Shown here piece by piece: positions 38,919-49,779 of a DNA stretch of 64,000 nt. The translations under genes were made by a program, and so were the position numbers. Origin of the DNA: Diphasiastrum complanatum (Eukaryota > Streptophyta > Lycopodiopsida > Lycopodiales > Lycopodiaceae). The stretch's first letter is position 1. Each line of letters begins with the position of its first letter. The notes beneath the pieces are model-generated. The model saw only the letters and a list, made by a program, of their open reading frames with translations, was not told the DNA's origin and searched no databases. The DNA lies in contig CM055095.1 in the NCBI GenBank assembly GCA_029204225.1, positions 64,030,136 to 64,094,135 of the forward strand. The letters are read 5' to 3'.

Positions 38919-39502
38919 TTTAGAATGAATGCTCTTTTAAAAATCACAAAGATTTTTGAATTTTAAAAGATATATGAAAAGGCCTAAAGCTTTCTAGAAT
39001 GCCTATAGGCTTGTCTCTATCAAACTAGCACACAAGCTTGAATGATACTCAAAGATCTTACCAAAAATTTCTAGCTTTCACTCTCACAAAAAAAATTGAT
39101 TTACACTTTTCTTAGAGATTTCACTTCAACTAAGGATCTGAACAAATCAGCCTCTTAAGATCTGATCTTAGACTCTAAAAAGAAATGCTTCAATGATCCA
39201 AAATACTACTTGGTCATAGGCATTAGTTAGAATGAATTTAGATCAATACTATGCTTCAAAAAGCACCAAAAATGAACTAGTATTGTGATTTTGGGACCAA
39301 CAAACACAAAGTAACTTGAATTGAAAGTTGCTGTAAGGTTTCACACGTGTGAAAAGTACATACACAGCCTCCAAGTCATTTTTATCCAAATAATTACAAG
39401 CTATCACTCTAGAAGAACTCGCCCTCACTAGTATTGGCCAAAAAACAAATTTTGCCAATGATCTTTACAAGATTTATGATTCAATGATCACTCTCTTACT
39501 TA

Positions 39503-39514
39503 GCTCTGATACCA
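39503..39514 (-). promoter_or_regulatory. Element C primer-binding site
   Basis: The plus strand reads AGCTCTGATACCA (39,502-39,514), so the minus strand reads TGGTATCAGAGC directly after the 5' LTR. This is the standard initiator-Met tRNA primer site of plant copia elements. Confidence 0.95.
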
Positions 39515-40376
39515 TGATAAATTTTATAGTTTTTAGGACAATAATGATTGTACTTTACAATCATAGAGAGTTATTGGTTTCTTAATCAATGAATCTATCA
39601 AGTTCTACACATTAGATCTTGATCTAGATTCACTACACTTGGATTTAAGCAAGAGCAATGGATCAACACATCATTTTTTAGTGAGAGCGGCTTCACACGT
39701 GTGGAGTATTGTCCACTGTACGGCCTGCACCTGAAACAACAAGTACAATGATACTAGATAGCAATCATGCATAAAAATCACAAGACAAATGACTAGAAAT
39801 CTCACAAAAGTGTAGAGTGCAAAAGTCTCATCAATTTTCTTAGCAAAATGATGATCCTTTTATGGATCAAGTACATCCATGAGTCTGGTACAGTCCAGCA
39901 GGCCTTCACACGTGTGAATAGTGCCACATCACTCAGATCTATCCATTTTCTCCATCCTTGATCCTTATCCAATAGTTGACCTTCTAGAATATGACTAAAA
40001 TCCAAAAAGCTAGTCTCCTAGAATATAGGAATATTCCCTACAAAATAGGATTTAAGAAAAATGGTCAACTCTTATCTTCTAGTACTCTATACACACGTGT
40101 GAACATCCACTTGCCATGTGGGAGCATTTACTCATGCACATGCAAGGAAAAGCTAATTTGTAGGTGACTAGTCAACTTGACTAAAAACTCGTCATTTCAT
40201 GTTCACACTAACTAGAATGATACAAAATTAATTTGGATATATACAAACATGAAAAGTACATCCTTTCACACGTGGGAACAGGCTCCACACGTGTGAAATC
40301 ATATCATCAACATATTCTAATGTTTGATCAATATTTACATGAACCAATGTCAAGTGAGAAGTGACAATTTTCAACA
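39515..40376 (-). repeat. Element C 5' LTR (862 bp)
   Basis: It pairs with 34,039-34,900. Its CACACGTGTG modules are intact at about 39,693, 39,906, 40,092 and 40,286, whereas several are mutated by transitions in the other copy, as expected after insertion. Confidence 0.95.
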
Positions 40377-40381
40377 AAAAT

Positions 40382-41206
40382 CATGTCTTTATATGCCAAT
40401 CTAGATATGCTCACTCTATGTTGAAAAAATTCCATATGGAAAATTTTAAGAGCATAGATACTCCAATGGAGAAAATTGTAAAAGATCCTAATAAAGATGA
40501 TGAAAGATCCTTTGAGGACATCACATTTTTTAGGAGTCTTGTAGGCTCCTTGATTCGGCTTACCATTACTAGGCCCGATCTAAGTTTTTGTGTGCACAAA
40601 TTGAGTCAATTTATGCAAGATCATAAGATCCATCATTGGAAGATGGCCAAGAGGATTCTAAGATATGTATCTTCATCTTGTGATTATGGTCTGCTCTATA
40701 AAAGTGAAGATCTATCCATTATTGGCTACTCGGATTCGGACTTTGCAAGTGACAAGATGGATCGAAAGTCTATTAGTGCATACACTATCTTTCTTGGAGG
40801 CAATCTAATATCTTGGCTTTCCAAAACGCAAGATACTATATCTCTCTCTTCATGTGAGGCCGAGTACAAAGCACTCACTACAACTACCAAAGAAGTGCTT
40901 TGGATCAAGAGGTTATTAATGGAGCTAAAGTGCATCAAGGAGGATGATCTACCAATGATCAAGTGTGATAACATCTCGGCCCAAGCTCTTGCCAATAATC
41001 CCATATTTCATGCAAGAAGCAAACACATAGAAGTGGCACACCATTTTGTGAGAGAAAATCTTATTGGAGGAGAAATCTATTTGGAGCATGTCAACTCGTC
41101 GTCTTGTATTGCGGATCTACTCACCAAGCCTTTGAGCAAAAGTGCTTTCATCAAGCATAGATCTAATCTTGGAGTTATATCAAGATCAATGCTCAAATCT
41201 TCATAG
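40382..41206 (+). pseudogene. Element B Pol, second part: end of RT and RNase H
   Basis: It continues B's frame across element C. HVFICQSRYAHSMLKKFHME follows EIDFYEN of the first part without loss once the AAAAT duplication is counted once. Blocks are IDTPMEKIVKDP, ITRPDLSFCVHKLSQFMQ, YSDSDFASDKMDRKS, SLSSCEAEYKAL, HARSKHIEVAHHFVREN and IADLLTKPLSK, ending at a TAG at 41,204-41,206 just before the purine tract. This part is open without further damage. Confidence 0.93.
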
Positions 41207-41221
41207 ATAATTTTGGAGGAG

Positions 41222-41958
41222 TGTGAAGAATTGAAAAAGATTATCTATGTTAGATATAGGGGTCTTATGTTTTTTACATCCAGCATCTAGGTGTAGGATG
41301 TTGATAGGAATAAATTTGGCATAGATGGCAAATTATGCATTTCCACTTGTAATGCCACTATTGAGCCAAAATAGAGTAAGAGGCTAAACACGTGCCAATT
41401 AGAGTGTAGACAAGTGTAAGGCTTTTGTTTGATGAATTCCAAGAGGTCCAATAGGATTTAGAGGTGGAACCTTGTGAGGTCCAATAGGAAATTGAGGTGT
41501 GCTTGAATATAGTCCAATAGAATTAAGAGGTGCATGGATCAATGATCCAATAGGATCAAGAGGTGACAAAATATGGTCCAATCATAGTTAAGCATAGTGG
41601 TAGCTCGTGGACCTACTAGTATCATTGTACTCCTCATCTTGAATCTAATTGATTTGGTGATTTTATGGATTTTGTGAGTTATTGGATTTCTAGCTTTCTC
41701 TCTCTACCCAAGAGCTCATGATGTATTTTCTCTCTCTACCCGAGGAGAGCAGCTTGTTTTTACTTAGATTATTTTTTGAATACTTCTCACACGTGTGAGT
41801 GAGAGTTGGAAGTGATTGAATGCATGTAGTAGTGTGTTTTTGCCATAGATTCAAAGATAGATTTTGAATCTCAATCTAGTCTTGATCTTGGTGCATCTAC
41901 ACACCTTAGGAGATCACAAGTGCATGTAGTGGACAGTCCACACGTGTGAAATTCAACA
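41222..41958 (+). repeat. Element B 3' LTR (737 bp)
   Basis: It pairs with 29,417-30,153. It follows TTTTGGAGGAG and ends ATTCAACA; TGAAG (41,959-41,963) is the right target-site duplication. CACACGTGTG modules lie at about 41,789 and 41,940. Confidence 0.93.
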
Positions 41959-43343
41959 TGAAGGAGTCTCATGCAAGATCAATTATTAATCTTGATGCTG
42001 TTCAAGAAGAGGTGAGGCCGAGGCTTGAGGAGGAGCAAATTCAAGCTACCACACCAAGAAGATCTATACAAGCAAGATCTGAGCCAAGTAGACTCACATA
42101 TGATGCTGAAGGAAGTCAAGTGGAAGGTGAAACTTCCTATCATGCACTTTTTATATCAGATGAAGAGCCTAAGGATGTCCAAGAAGCACTTCAATCCAAA
42201 GAGTGGGTTGAAGCAATGACCCAAGAGTTTGAAGCCTTGATGTCAAACAACACATGGGAGCTCGTGGAGCCACCAAACAACATGCATGTGATTGGATGTA
42301 AGTGGGTATTCAGAATCAAGTATAATCATGATGGATCTATCAATAAGTATAAAGCAAGACTTTGTGCCAAAGGCTACTCACAGATTAAAGGTCTTGATTA
42401 TGAAGAAACCTTTGCACCAGTTGCAAAGATGGTAACAATTCGAATACTCATCTCTCTTGCATGTTTTCACAAATGGAGTATGTTCCAGTTTGATGTTTCT
42501 AATGCATTTCTCAATGGTTACCTTGAGGAGGAGATTTATATGGAGCAGCCTCCAGGTTTTGTGAAGGAAGGTGATGAATCAAAATTTTGTCTTTTGTTCA
42601 AAAGTCTGTATGGACTGAAATATGCACCAAGGTCTTGGTATGCAAGGCTCAATTCCTATCTCATATCACTTGGATTTTGTCTAAGTGAATATGACCCTTC
42701 TCTGTATTATAAGTTTGTAGATAACTTTGTAATTATTCTTCTCATCTATATAGATGATATCATTTTTTGTGGAAACAGTGAGAAGTTAGTTGAAGAAACT
42801 AAGCATGCACTTGGTACTGAGTTTAAGATGCAGGACTTAGGAGTTCTTCACTATATTCTAGGCCTTGAAATAGATTTTTGGAAAGGTCATGTAGTTATAA
42901 GCCAAAGTAGATATGCACTTTCCATGCTTAGGATATTTCATATGGAGAACTGTAAAGGCATAGATACACCTATGGAGCACACTGTTAAAGTTCCTATTAA
43001 AGATGATGAAAAAGCCTTTGAGGACATCACTCTTTATAGGAGTCTTATTGGCTCGCTTAATTGGTTAATAGTGACTAGGCTTGATCTAAGCTTTTGTGTT
43101 CATAAGCTAAGTCAACACATGCAGGATCCAAAGTTATATCATTGGAAGTTGGCTAAAAGAGTCTTGAGGTATATATCTTCTACCTTGGATTATGGACTAT
43201 ACTATGAAGGAGAAGATCTGACTTTGATTGCTTTTTCAGATTCAGATTTTGCAGGAGACAGGTTGGATAGGAAATCCACAAGTGCTTACACTATATTTCT
43301 TGGAGGAAATTTGGATTCTTGGAGGAAGCAGATAACTAATTCC
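41959..43343 (+). pseudogene. Element F Pol piece 2: RT and most of RNase H
   Basis: An open frame from element B's edge encodes TPRRSIQARSEPSRLTYDAE, CKWVFRIKYNHDGSINKYKA, FQFDVSNAFLNGYLEEEIYM, LYGLKYAPRSWYARL, the catalytic LIYIDDIIFCGN, IDTPMEHTVKVP and the RNase H start FSDSDFAGDRLDRKSTSAY. It reaches ATTCC (43,339-43,343), where element G is inserted. Apart from the truncation and the two insertions this Pol is remarkably undamaged. In the usual 'LVSWLSKKQ' block it reads LDSWRKQ, a short deletion. Confidence 0.92.
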
Positions 43344-43990
43344 TGTGAAAAATACAGATCCTAAGTGGATCTAAACTCCAAGATCATTGGCTTGAATGCT
43401 TGCACTCCAAACTACATAAGCTAGGAATTGGCAACACATTCTATGCTACCTAGAATGCAAAGAACTTGATCAAAAAGCATTTATCACAAATGGAAACTTC
43501 CATAAACATCAAGTGCGGCCCAAAATAGCATTATACAGTCCATAATACATCAGCCTACCACTTTTGGAAAGCACCTAAGATCATACACACAAAGCTTGAA
43601 CTCAATCACTACACAATGCCAACAATGGAAGGAGAACCCAATAGAAAAATCTCTCATTAAGCAAATGAATACAATGGATCTGCTCCAACCTGTTTCTCCA
43701 CGGCCTACCTGCTATATATAGCTGAGAGAGATGACTCTCTCTCCTCTCTCTAGACCCTCCTTACCTAAAATATGCCCTATATAGGTAAAATTGGCATATA
43801 TGTCCAAAATACATGAAAATGGACTCATTTCGAAGGTCTTGAAGTTTGACACTTCTTCATACTGAAAAAATACACTTACTAAAAATATCTAGACCTGTTT
43901 CACACGTGTGAAAAGTCAGATCCTAAACTATGTGCCATTTTTAACAATTTTGGCCTAAAACTAGACAAGGAAATGTTGACAATTTTCACA
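43344..43990 (-). repeat. Element G 3' LTR (647 bp)
   Basis: Its pair is 48,252-48,898. It includes a TATA-like CTATATATAG at 43,712-43,721 (palindromic, so usable on the minus strand) and TTTCACACGTGTGAAA at about 43,898-43,913. Confidence 0.95.
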
Positions 43991-44003
43991 CTCCCTCTTC
44001 AAC

Positions 44004-47000
44004 TTAACTTGCTAGTTTTACAACACTACTTTGTTCCAACTTAAGAATGATCTCCATCATCAGAATAGATCTCTTCTCAAGGATCCTAATATGTACAAAA
44101 TAGGACACAACATAATTGATATAGATAATAGTGTCCATATAGGATGCTTCACTATTTCTTACATCAATTTTACATAGAATCATAAAAATGGTACATGTAA
44201 AAGAACATAGAATCTCAATTAATGAATTCCTCCATGTATCCATCTCTGGTTTCTCTGTAAAATAGCAGCAAACAAGTTGTAAATGAAAGTGATCAACAAG
44301 TGTTTGCATGCCTCCTCCACATTTCACTATACATATAGTGAATGCAACATGTATCTCCATGAATGAACTTCCATCACCACCTTGCCTTTGTAGATCTTCA
44401 ATCCATGAAAGCCTTTGAGTGAATGAATGCCAAAAAGATGTGTTCCCTACTTCATTTGAATGACCAAAACCTGAACTTGAAATACTTGAAGTACCTCCAC
44501 AAGATTTGCACACAACGCTTGATCCTACAATGTCAACAAGTTGCCAATTTGCCAACACTAGAATACTAGATCTTGAACTTTGTTCAAAAGAAAACATATT
44601 GACCACTTCAATACCTTTCAAGATCTGAATGAATTCATGTACTTGATCATACAAACCAGCAATGATAACTATTCCATCTCCAAGATCCAAAGGATGCAAA
44701 ACTATGGAACTAGTTTTATTGAAATTTGACAATTTCAACACATTGACATAACAATGTTCATACATGAGATTAGGCAAGTGAGGTAGAGTAAGAAGACACT
44801 TCCTTGCAGCTCCAAAGACCTTACTTGAACCTTCAAGAACCTGTAAAAACAGATCCAAAATGCCTTGACCATTTGTCTCTTCTTTGATGCTTTTCACTAG
44901 CTTCGAATTGCCACTTGTCTCTTGGTGTTGATGAAGCAATCCAAGATCAACCTCTTGATCTTCCAATAAGTCATCAAAGATCTTGCATATGTGAACATCT
45001 TCAGATCTGAAACTCTGAAGATACTCCCTCTCAAACACATGATTAAGATCCCACAAGATCTCATCAATGCTCAAATTTGACCCTTCACTATAGTTAGTGA
45101 AAACAATGCCACCATCATAAACCAAAAGATAGATTCCAACATTTCCATTTAACATGAAGTAGAGTAGGTGAAGATGAGTATCAAACCTAATCAAAACAGC
45201 CCTCTTGAGTTCATAACAAACCTCAATAAGCTCACCAATGATATCTCCCTTGCCTTGAAGAAGTTGCCACTTGAGTTGCTCCATGTAGTCTTTTTCAACC
45301 AACCTTTTGCCATCTTGACCATGAATGAACAATCCACCACAATCATAGAATGCTTTGAGTTGATGAAGAGATGTTAGATCCATGCTTTGGATCTTCCCAA
45401 GAACCACTCTTCCATTGCCCTTTCCTTCACAAGACTCCCTCTTAATGCTAGCACCACAAAAGTTAGAAACCTCCCTCTTGATAGTTGCACCATAAGAAGT
45501 AGAAGACTCTTGAATATTAGAAGCCAAGAAAAGAATCCTTAGTACCTTCAACATAAGAGTGATTGAAGTACTCTCTCTTTTCAAACATGAACTTCTACTC
45601 AATGATTTAGGTAATGAGTCATATGATAATGATTCTTCCTCACTATCGTTCATAAAAACATCATTCAAAGTACATCCTACTTTGAACACTTCACATACTT
45701 CTCTTCCTTTTGACTTGTGATCTCCCTCACCAAGTCTCATGATAGAAACCTTTGATCTACTCTTTTTATGAAGAAATGTGACACCACTTGTTGCACAAAT
45801 GACTTTATCACAAAAAGATGTAAAAGAACCATTTCCTTCAAGCATGCTCAAAGCACCATCATCTTTTCCCACATGATTACATACATCAATATGAAAAGAA
45901 TTAGAAGAACAACCATCTTCTTGCAAAGAATGACACTTAGCATCTCCATCTTTTTCCATATGAACAAACAAGTCATTAGCAACAATCACTTCCAAAGAAG
46001 AATCTTCATCAACTCCATTGATGAAGTTAGCTCCTTCCTTACCTTTTCCATTTTTGCACTTGCCATCTAGTTCCATTGAAGAGCCACCAAGACTTGAAAA
46101 TCTATGAGTAGAAGAGTTCAAACATGATACTAATTTAGCACCACATGACTCCATTTGACTAGTAGGTAGCACTAGTCCATCTTCAAGATCCAATGGATCC
46201 AAAAAATTGACCATAGATTCACCAAAGCTTGCCAAGTTAGCACAACAATTATCATCTCCAAGAAGTACATTAGATCTCAACCTAGATCTAGCATTTTGTT
46301 TCTTATGGCATTCATTTGCAAAATGTCCTTTCACTCCACAATAAAAACATTTGAACTTGGACTTATCTTGCTTCCTACTTTGCAAAGAAGAAGAATGCTT
46401 TCCATGCTCCAAACTACCTTGCTTGGACCACTTGCCTTTGAACTTGCCCTTTGTGAAAAGAGCTTCTTCATCTCCACCTTGTGTTGATGCACCACCACCT
46501 TTGGCTTGCAACCTATGCTCTTCAGCCACCAAGATCTCTTGCAAGTCATTGACACTTGGCAAGGACTTTTGTATAGCAAAGCATTGTACAAGGTTAGAAT
46601 GTTCATCAAGCAAACCATTCAACATGACTTGAACTAGTTCCCCATCCTTTATGCTTTCATCTATGCATGCTAGATCATCATTCAAGGATTTAACCTTCAA
46701 GACAAATGAATGTGCACTCTCTCCCTCTCTTTGACAACTTTGGAAGATTTGCCTTCTTAGGGTGAGAACCCTAGATGTGGATTTGGACTCATAGATCTTC
46801 TTCAAAGCATTCCATGCTTCACTTGAAGAAGTACATTTACCAACTTCTTTAAGAAGTTCATTGGTAACATTCATCTTTATGATATGTAAGGCTCTTTTAG
46901 CCCTTCTATCAAAATTTAGTTGCTCTTGAAGAATTAGAGGTCTTTCTTCAATTCCCACAACTATATCCATTAGCTCATTCAACTCTAGTAAAGACTCCAT

Positions 47001-47144
47001 CCTCACTTTCCAAGTTGAATAGTTTGTAGAGTTTAACCTCTCTTTAGCTTCCAACATGATTCCACCATTGGATGTCATGATGCTAAAATCTTCTTGTGTC
47101 CTTAGGCTCTGTTCTAATGCACCTAGCACTCTCCTTTCTCTCAA
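44004..47144 (-). CDS. Element G single ORF: copia Gag fused to about 750 unrecognised residues
   Basis: Residues about 29-215 are a copia Gag of the DUF4219/UBN2 kind (RLNSTNYSTWKVRMESLLEL, ILVAEEHRL). A canonical zinc knuckle follows, CFYCGVKGHFANEC, with C266, C269, H274 and C279. After about residue 295 I recognise nothing: a Ser/Asp/Gly-rich part with many Cys, then a more folded-looking part (LIRFDTHLHLLYFMLNGNVG, IVIIAGLYDQVHEFIQILKG, SILVLANWQLVDIVG). PLDLEDGLVL and PLDLGDGIVI recur about 500 residues apart, a possible internal repeat. There is no DSG protease site, HHCC, DDE, YVDD or RNase H motif. The TAA is next to the purine tract. An upstream Met (MTSNGG, residue 23) could be the true start. 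Confidence 0.85.
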   Translation of the reverse strand: MRERRVLGALEQSLRTQEDFSIMTSNGGIMLEAKERLNSTNYSTWKVRMESLLELNELMDIVVGIEERPLILQEQLNFDRRAKRALHIIKMNVTNELLKEVGKCTSSSEAWNALKKIYESKSTSRVLTLRRQIFQSCQREGESAHSFVLKVKSLNDDLACIDESIKDGELVQVMLNGLLDEHSNLVQCFAIQKSLPSVNDLQEILVAEEHRLQAKGGGASTQGGDEEALFTKGKFKGKWSKQGSLEHGKHSSSLQSRKQDKSKFKCFYCGVKGHFANECHKKQNARSRLRSNVLLGDDNCCANLASFGESMVNFLDPLDLEDGLVLPTSQMESCGAKLVSCLNSSTHRFSSLGGSSMELDGKCKNGKGKEGANFINGVDEDSSLEVIVANDLFVHMEKDGDAKCHSLQEDGCSSNSFHIDVCNHVGKDDGALSMLEGNGSFTSFCDKVICATSGVTFLHKKSRSKVSIMRLGEGDHKSKGREVCEVFKVGCTLNDVFMNDSEEESLSYDSLPKSLSRSSCLKRESTSITLMLKVLRILFLASNIQESSTSYGATIKREVSNFCGASIKRESCEGKGNGRVVLGKIQSMDLTSLHQLKAFYDCGGLFIHGQDGKRLVEKDYMEQLKWQLLQGKGDIIGELIEVCYELKRAVLIRFDTHLHLLYFMLNGNVGIYLLVYDGGIVFTNYSEGSNLSIDEILWDLNHVFEREYLQSFRSEDVHICKIFDDLLEDQEVDLGLLHQHQETSGNSKLVKSIKEETNGQGILDLFLQVLEGSSKVFGAARKCLLTLPHLPNLMYEHCYVNVLKLSNFNKTSSIVLHPLDLGDGIVIIAGLYDQVHEFIQILKGIEVVNMFSFEQSSRSSILVLANWQLVDIVGSSVVCKSCGGTSSISSSGFGHSNEVGNTSFWHSFTQRLSWIEDLQRQGGDGSSFMEIHVAFTICIVKCGGGMQTLVDHFHLQLVCCYFTEKPEMDTWRNSLIEILCSFTCTIFMILCKIDVRNSEASYMDTIIYINYVVSYFVHIRILEKRSILMMEIILKLEQSSVVKLAS

Positions 47145-48239
47145 TAAATGAAGAAGGAGAAGATCTTAAAAGATTTAGAACCCTAAATGACCTCTATCTT
47201 GAAACTATTTGGCTTTCAAGCATAGAAAGGAAGATTGAAACACATGCAACACTTTGCACACACTAAGAATGGATTACAAACTCAAACCAACCTGAACACA
47301 CTCTTGCTTAAGCTCTCAAACTTTCCAGCAAGTGACCAAATCAAGTTATGGTGTGAAGAGTTACTTGCATTCTTAGAAAATACCCAAAACTAGGATGCCA
47401 AAATTACCTAGTAATGAACAAACTTGATCAACATATGATCACCACACTAAGATATTGATTCAACCTGTAAAACCACATGTAAACCACACTTCTAAAAGTT
47501 TATAAACTCCAGCAAGTGATAAATACAAGATTTAGAGGTGAATGAATGAGCACACTTAGTGAATCACAAGACTAGCTTCACTATCTTGTCAAATCTTGGT
47601 GTTTAGATGTAGATCTAAGATCACTTCACATGAGAATGTTCCTCAACCTGTTAAGAACCTGAAAACACACTTGCATAATGGTTAACACCTTCCAGCAAAT
47701 GCTCCAATCAAATTACATAAGGAGAGTTACTTACATGCTCAACAAAGTACACCAAAATTTATGCCAAAATTGATGACAATCTTTACAATATGCTCTTCAC
47801 AATGGAGCTTACAATATGTTCACCCAAAAAAGGGGATCTTTCATCCAAATGGGAGCTTTGCTCAGCCTTTAGGAGAATTACAACTCACTCAAAAGAGCAT
47901 TTGTCATCCACTTAAGGAGAAGTTTCATCCACTTAAGGAGAGTGTTCATCCAAGAATGGAGATTGTCAACAATAGGATTGAAAAGAACATTGTTAGTATT
48001 GAATATGCACAAGCCTCACAATCACAAATGATTAGGTGTTATGATCTGATCCAAAATAGTTTCTTTTCAGCCTCTGATCTTCAATAGACCTGAAATATGC
48101 TTTTGATCCACAAGTTCAACTCACAAAACAAAGGTTAGTAAGATTTGATCAACAAAGCAATGCAAAATCATGCTAGAACTTGATCAAACATCCAAATATC
48201 ACCAAAAATGGAATACTTACTATGAATAGAAGCCAACCA
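47145..48239 (-). other. Element G leader with degenerate direct repeats
   Basis: Untranslated region between primer site and ORF. Two diverged blocks near 47,310-47,375 and 47,646-47,745 share AACCTG ... TTCCAGCAARTG and GAGTTACTTRCATNCT. A short tandem (TTTCATCCACTTAAGGAGA-like) lies near 47,905-47,955. The plus-strand frame at 47,761-48,087 is probably only a by-product of this repeat. Confidence 0.6.
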
Positions 48240-48251
48240 GCTCTGATACCA
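48240..48251 (-). promoter_or_regulatory. Element G primer-binding site
   Basis: Plus strand GCTCTGATACCA is directly adjacent to the right LTR. On the minus strand this is TGGTATCAGAGC, a perfect initiator-Met type primer site with no gap from the LTR. Confidence 0.96.
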
Positions 48252-48898
48252 TGTGAAAAATACAGATCCTAAGTGGATCTAAACTCCAAGATCATTGGCT
48301 TGAATGCTTGCACTCCAAACTACATAAGCTAGGAATTGGCAACACATTCTATGCTACCTAGAATGCAAAGAACTTGATCAAAAAGCATTTATCACAAATG
48401 GAAACTTCCATAAACATCAAGTGCGGCCCAAAATAGCATTATACAGTCCATAATACATCAGCCTACCACTTTTGGAAAGCACCTAAGATCATACACACAA
48501 AGCTTGAACTCAATCACTACACAATGCCAACAATGGAAGGAGAACCCAATAGAAAAATCTCTCATTAAGCAAATGAATACAATGGATCTGCTCCAACCTG
48601 TTTCTCCACGGCCTACCTGCTATATATAGCTGAGAGAGATGACTCTCTCTCCTCTCTCTAGACCCTCCTTACCTAAAATATGCCCTATATAGGTAAAATT
48701 GGCATATATGTCCAAAATACATGAAAATGGACTCATTTCGAAGGTCTTGAAGTTTGACACTTCTTCATACTGAAAAAATACACTTACTAAAAATATCTAG
48801 ACCTGTTTCACACGTGTGAAAAGTCAGATCCTAAACTATGTGCCATTTTTAGCAATTTTGGCCTAAAACTAGACAAGGAAATGTTGACAATTTTCACA
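48252..48898 (-). repeat. Element G 5' LTR (647 bp)
   Basis: One visible difference from 43,344-43,990. TATA-like CTATATATAG at 48,620-48,629 and TTTCACACGTGTGAAA at about 48,806-48,821. Confidence 0.96.
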
Positions 48899-49266
48899 AT
48901 TCCTTATCATCCTGTGAAGCTGAATACAAATCTCTTACAACCACAACAAAGGAGGTTTTATTCATCAAAAGGCTACTTTTGGAGCTTAAGTGTTATGCAG
49001 ATGAAGATCTACTAATTATCAAGAATGATAACATTTCTGCTCAGGCTCTTGCAAATAATCCAGTCTTTCATGCAAGGAGCAAGCATATTGAAGTGGCTCA
49101 TCATTTTGTAAGAGAAAAAATCATTGGAAGAGAGATCTCATTGGAGCATGTTTCATCTTCAGATTGTGTTGCAGATCTTCTCACCAAGCCTCTACTCAAG
49201 AATGTCTTTACAAAGATGAGGTCAAACCTTGGACTAATTTCAAAATCTATTTTGATAGGAACATAA
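48899..49266 (+). pseudogene. Element F Pol piece 3: end of RNase H
   Basis: It continues piece 2 across element G: SLSSCEAEYKSLTTTTKEVL, then LLLELKCYADEDLLIIKNDN, HARSKHIEVAHHFVREKIIG and CVADLLTKPLLK, ending with a TAA at 49,264-49,266. The junction is in frame when ATTCC is counted once. Confidence 0.92.
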
Positions 49267-49280
49267 ATTTTAAGGAGGAG

Positions 49281-49741
49281 TGCAAAAATTATTAAAACAT
49301 TATCTTCCTATCTCGAGTTTGGGGTCATGTCCATGATGATTTCCACTAGATTTTATGTTGTATATATAAGGAGTGTGAATTGAGCACATATGCTTCTAGT
49401 GTAGCTCGGATTTGAGTTAGATAGGTTCAACTATGATGACATGCAAATGTTTAGATAGCATGCAAAGTCTTACTGTATGCATGCAAGCCACATGCAGTCC
49501 GTGCATGCAACATGCAAAGTAGTTTATGTGATCTACATACGTCTAGGCAATTTTATGAGTTGAAATGTAGTACATGCAACATACATGCATGAAGTTACAC
49601 ATGTGGATCTCTAGTAGGTGAATTAGTTCAGTTAAGTGGACTTTCCATGCAACTCCACTGTAGGAATTCGAGTCTCTCTCATGTAGGGAAAGCTGGGCAT
49701 GTTTTGCCACATTGTGAATATTGAGATTTTGGTGTTTTGGA

Positions 49742-49779
<38 letters not shown>

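Larger units (their letters stand above)
34039..40376 (-). mobile_element. Element C: Ty1/copia retrotransposon nested in B
   Basis: AAAAT is duplicated at 34,034-34,038 and 40,377-40,381. Equal-length LTRs (862 bp) start TGATAAATTTTA and end TTTTCAACA, with about 15 differences (about 1.7%). The element is on the minus strand, with a canonical initiator-Met primer site next to the right LTR (39,503-39,514) and a GAGGAGGAG purine tract next to the left LTR. The internal region encodes a full set of copia domains with a few frameshifts. At about 6.3 kb it is structurally complete. Confidence 0.95.
29417..41958 (+). mobile_element. Element B: Ty1/copia retrotransposon nested in F, itself holding C
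   Basis: Both LTRs are 737 bp (29,417-30,153 and 41,222-41,958), start TGTGAAGAATTG and end ATTCAACA, with about 16 differences (about 2.2%). Flanking bases are TCAAG on the left and TGAAG on the right, a target-site duplication with one change, and F's coding sequence is continuous across the pair. The internal region has Gag, protease, integrase, RT and RNase H in copia order, interrupted in the RT region by element C. A GGAGGAG purine tract precedes the 3' LTR. No TGGTATCAGA primer site follows the 5' LTR. Confidence 0.9.
43344..48898 (-). mobile_element. Element G: young non-autonomous copia-type element with Gag plus a long unknown region
   Basis: ATTCC is duplicated at 43,339-43,343 and 48,899-48,903. 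The LTRs are both 647 bp (TGTGAAAAATAC ... AATTTTCACA) and differ by one base that I can see (TTTTTAACAA near 43,940 against TTTTTAGCAA near 48,850). The minus strand has an initiator-Met primer site (48,240-48,251), a leader of about 1.1 kb, one 1046-codon frame and a purine tract (RC of CTCCCTCTTCAAC, 43,991-44,003). Protease, integrase, RT and RNase H are absent. Movement would require enzymes in trans. The LTR ends TGTGAAAA...TTTTCACA match element D's, so a D-like relative is a candidate helper. Confidence 0.95.

Noticed and set aside
41946-41958. ATG at 41,946 as a true start of element F's RT frame
   Set aside because: It lies in the last bases of element B's LTR. The frame is simply open across the LTR edge; F's own sequence begins after 41,958.
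47761-48087. 108-codon plus-strand frame with repeated HPLKE-like residues
   Set aside because: It lies antisense in the leader of element G. The residue repeat follows from a short tandem DNA repeat, so it is unlikely to be a gene.
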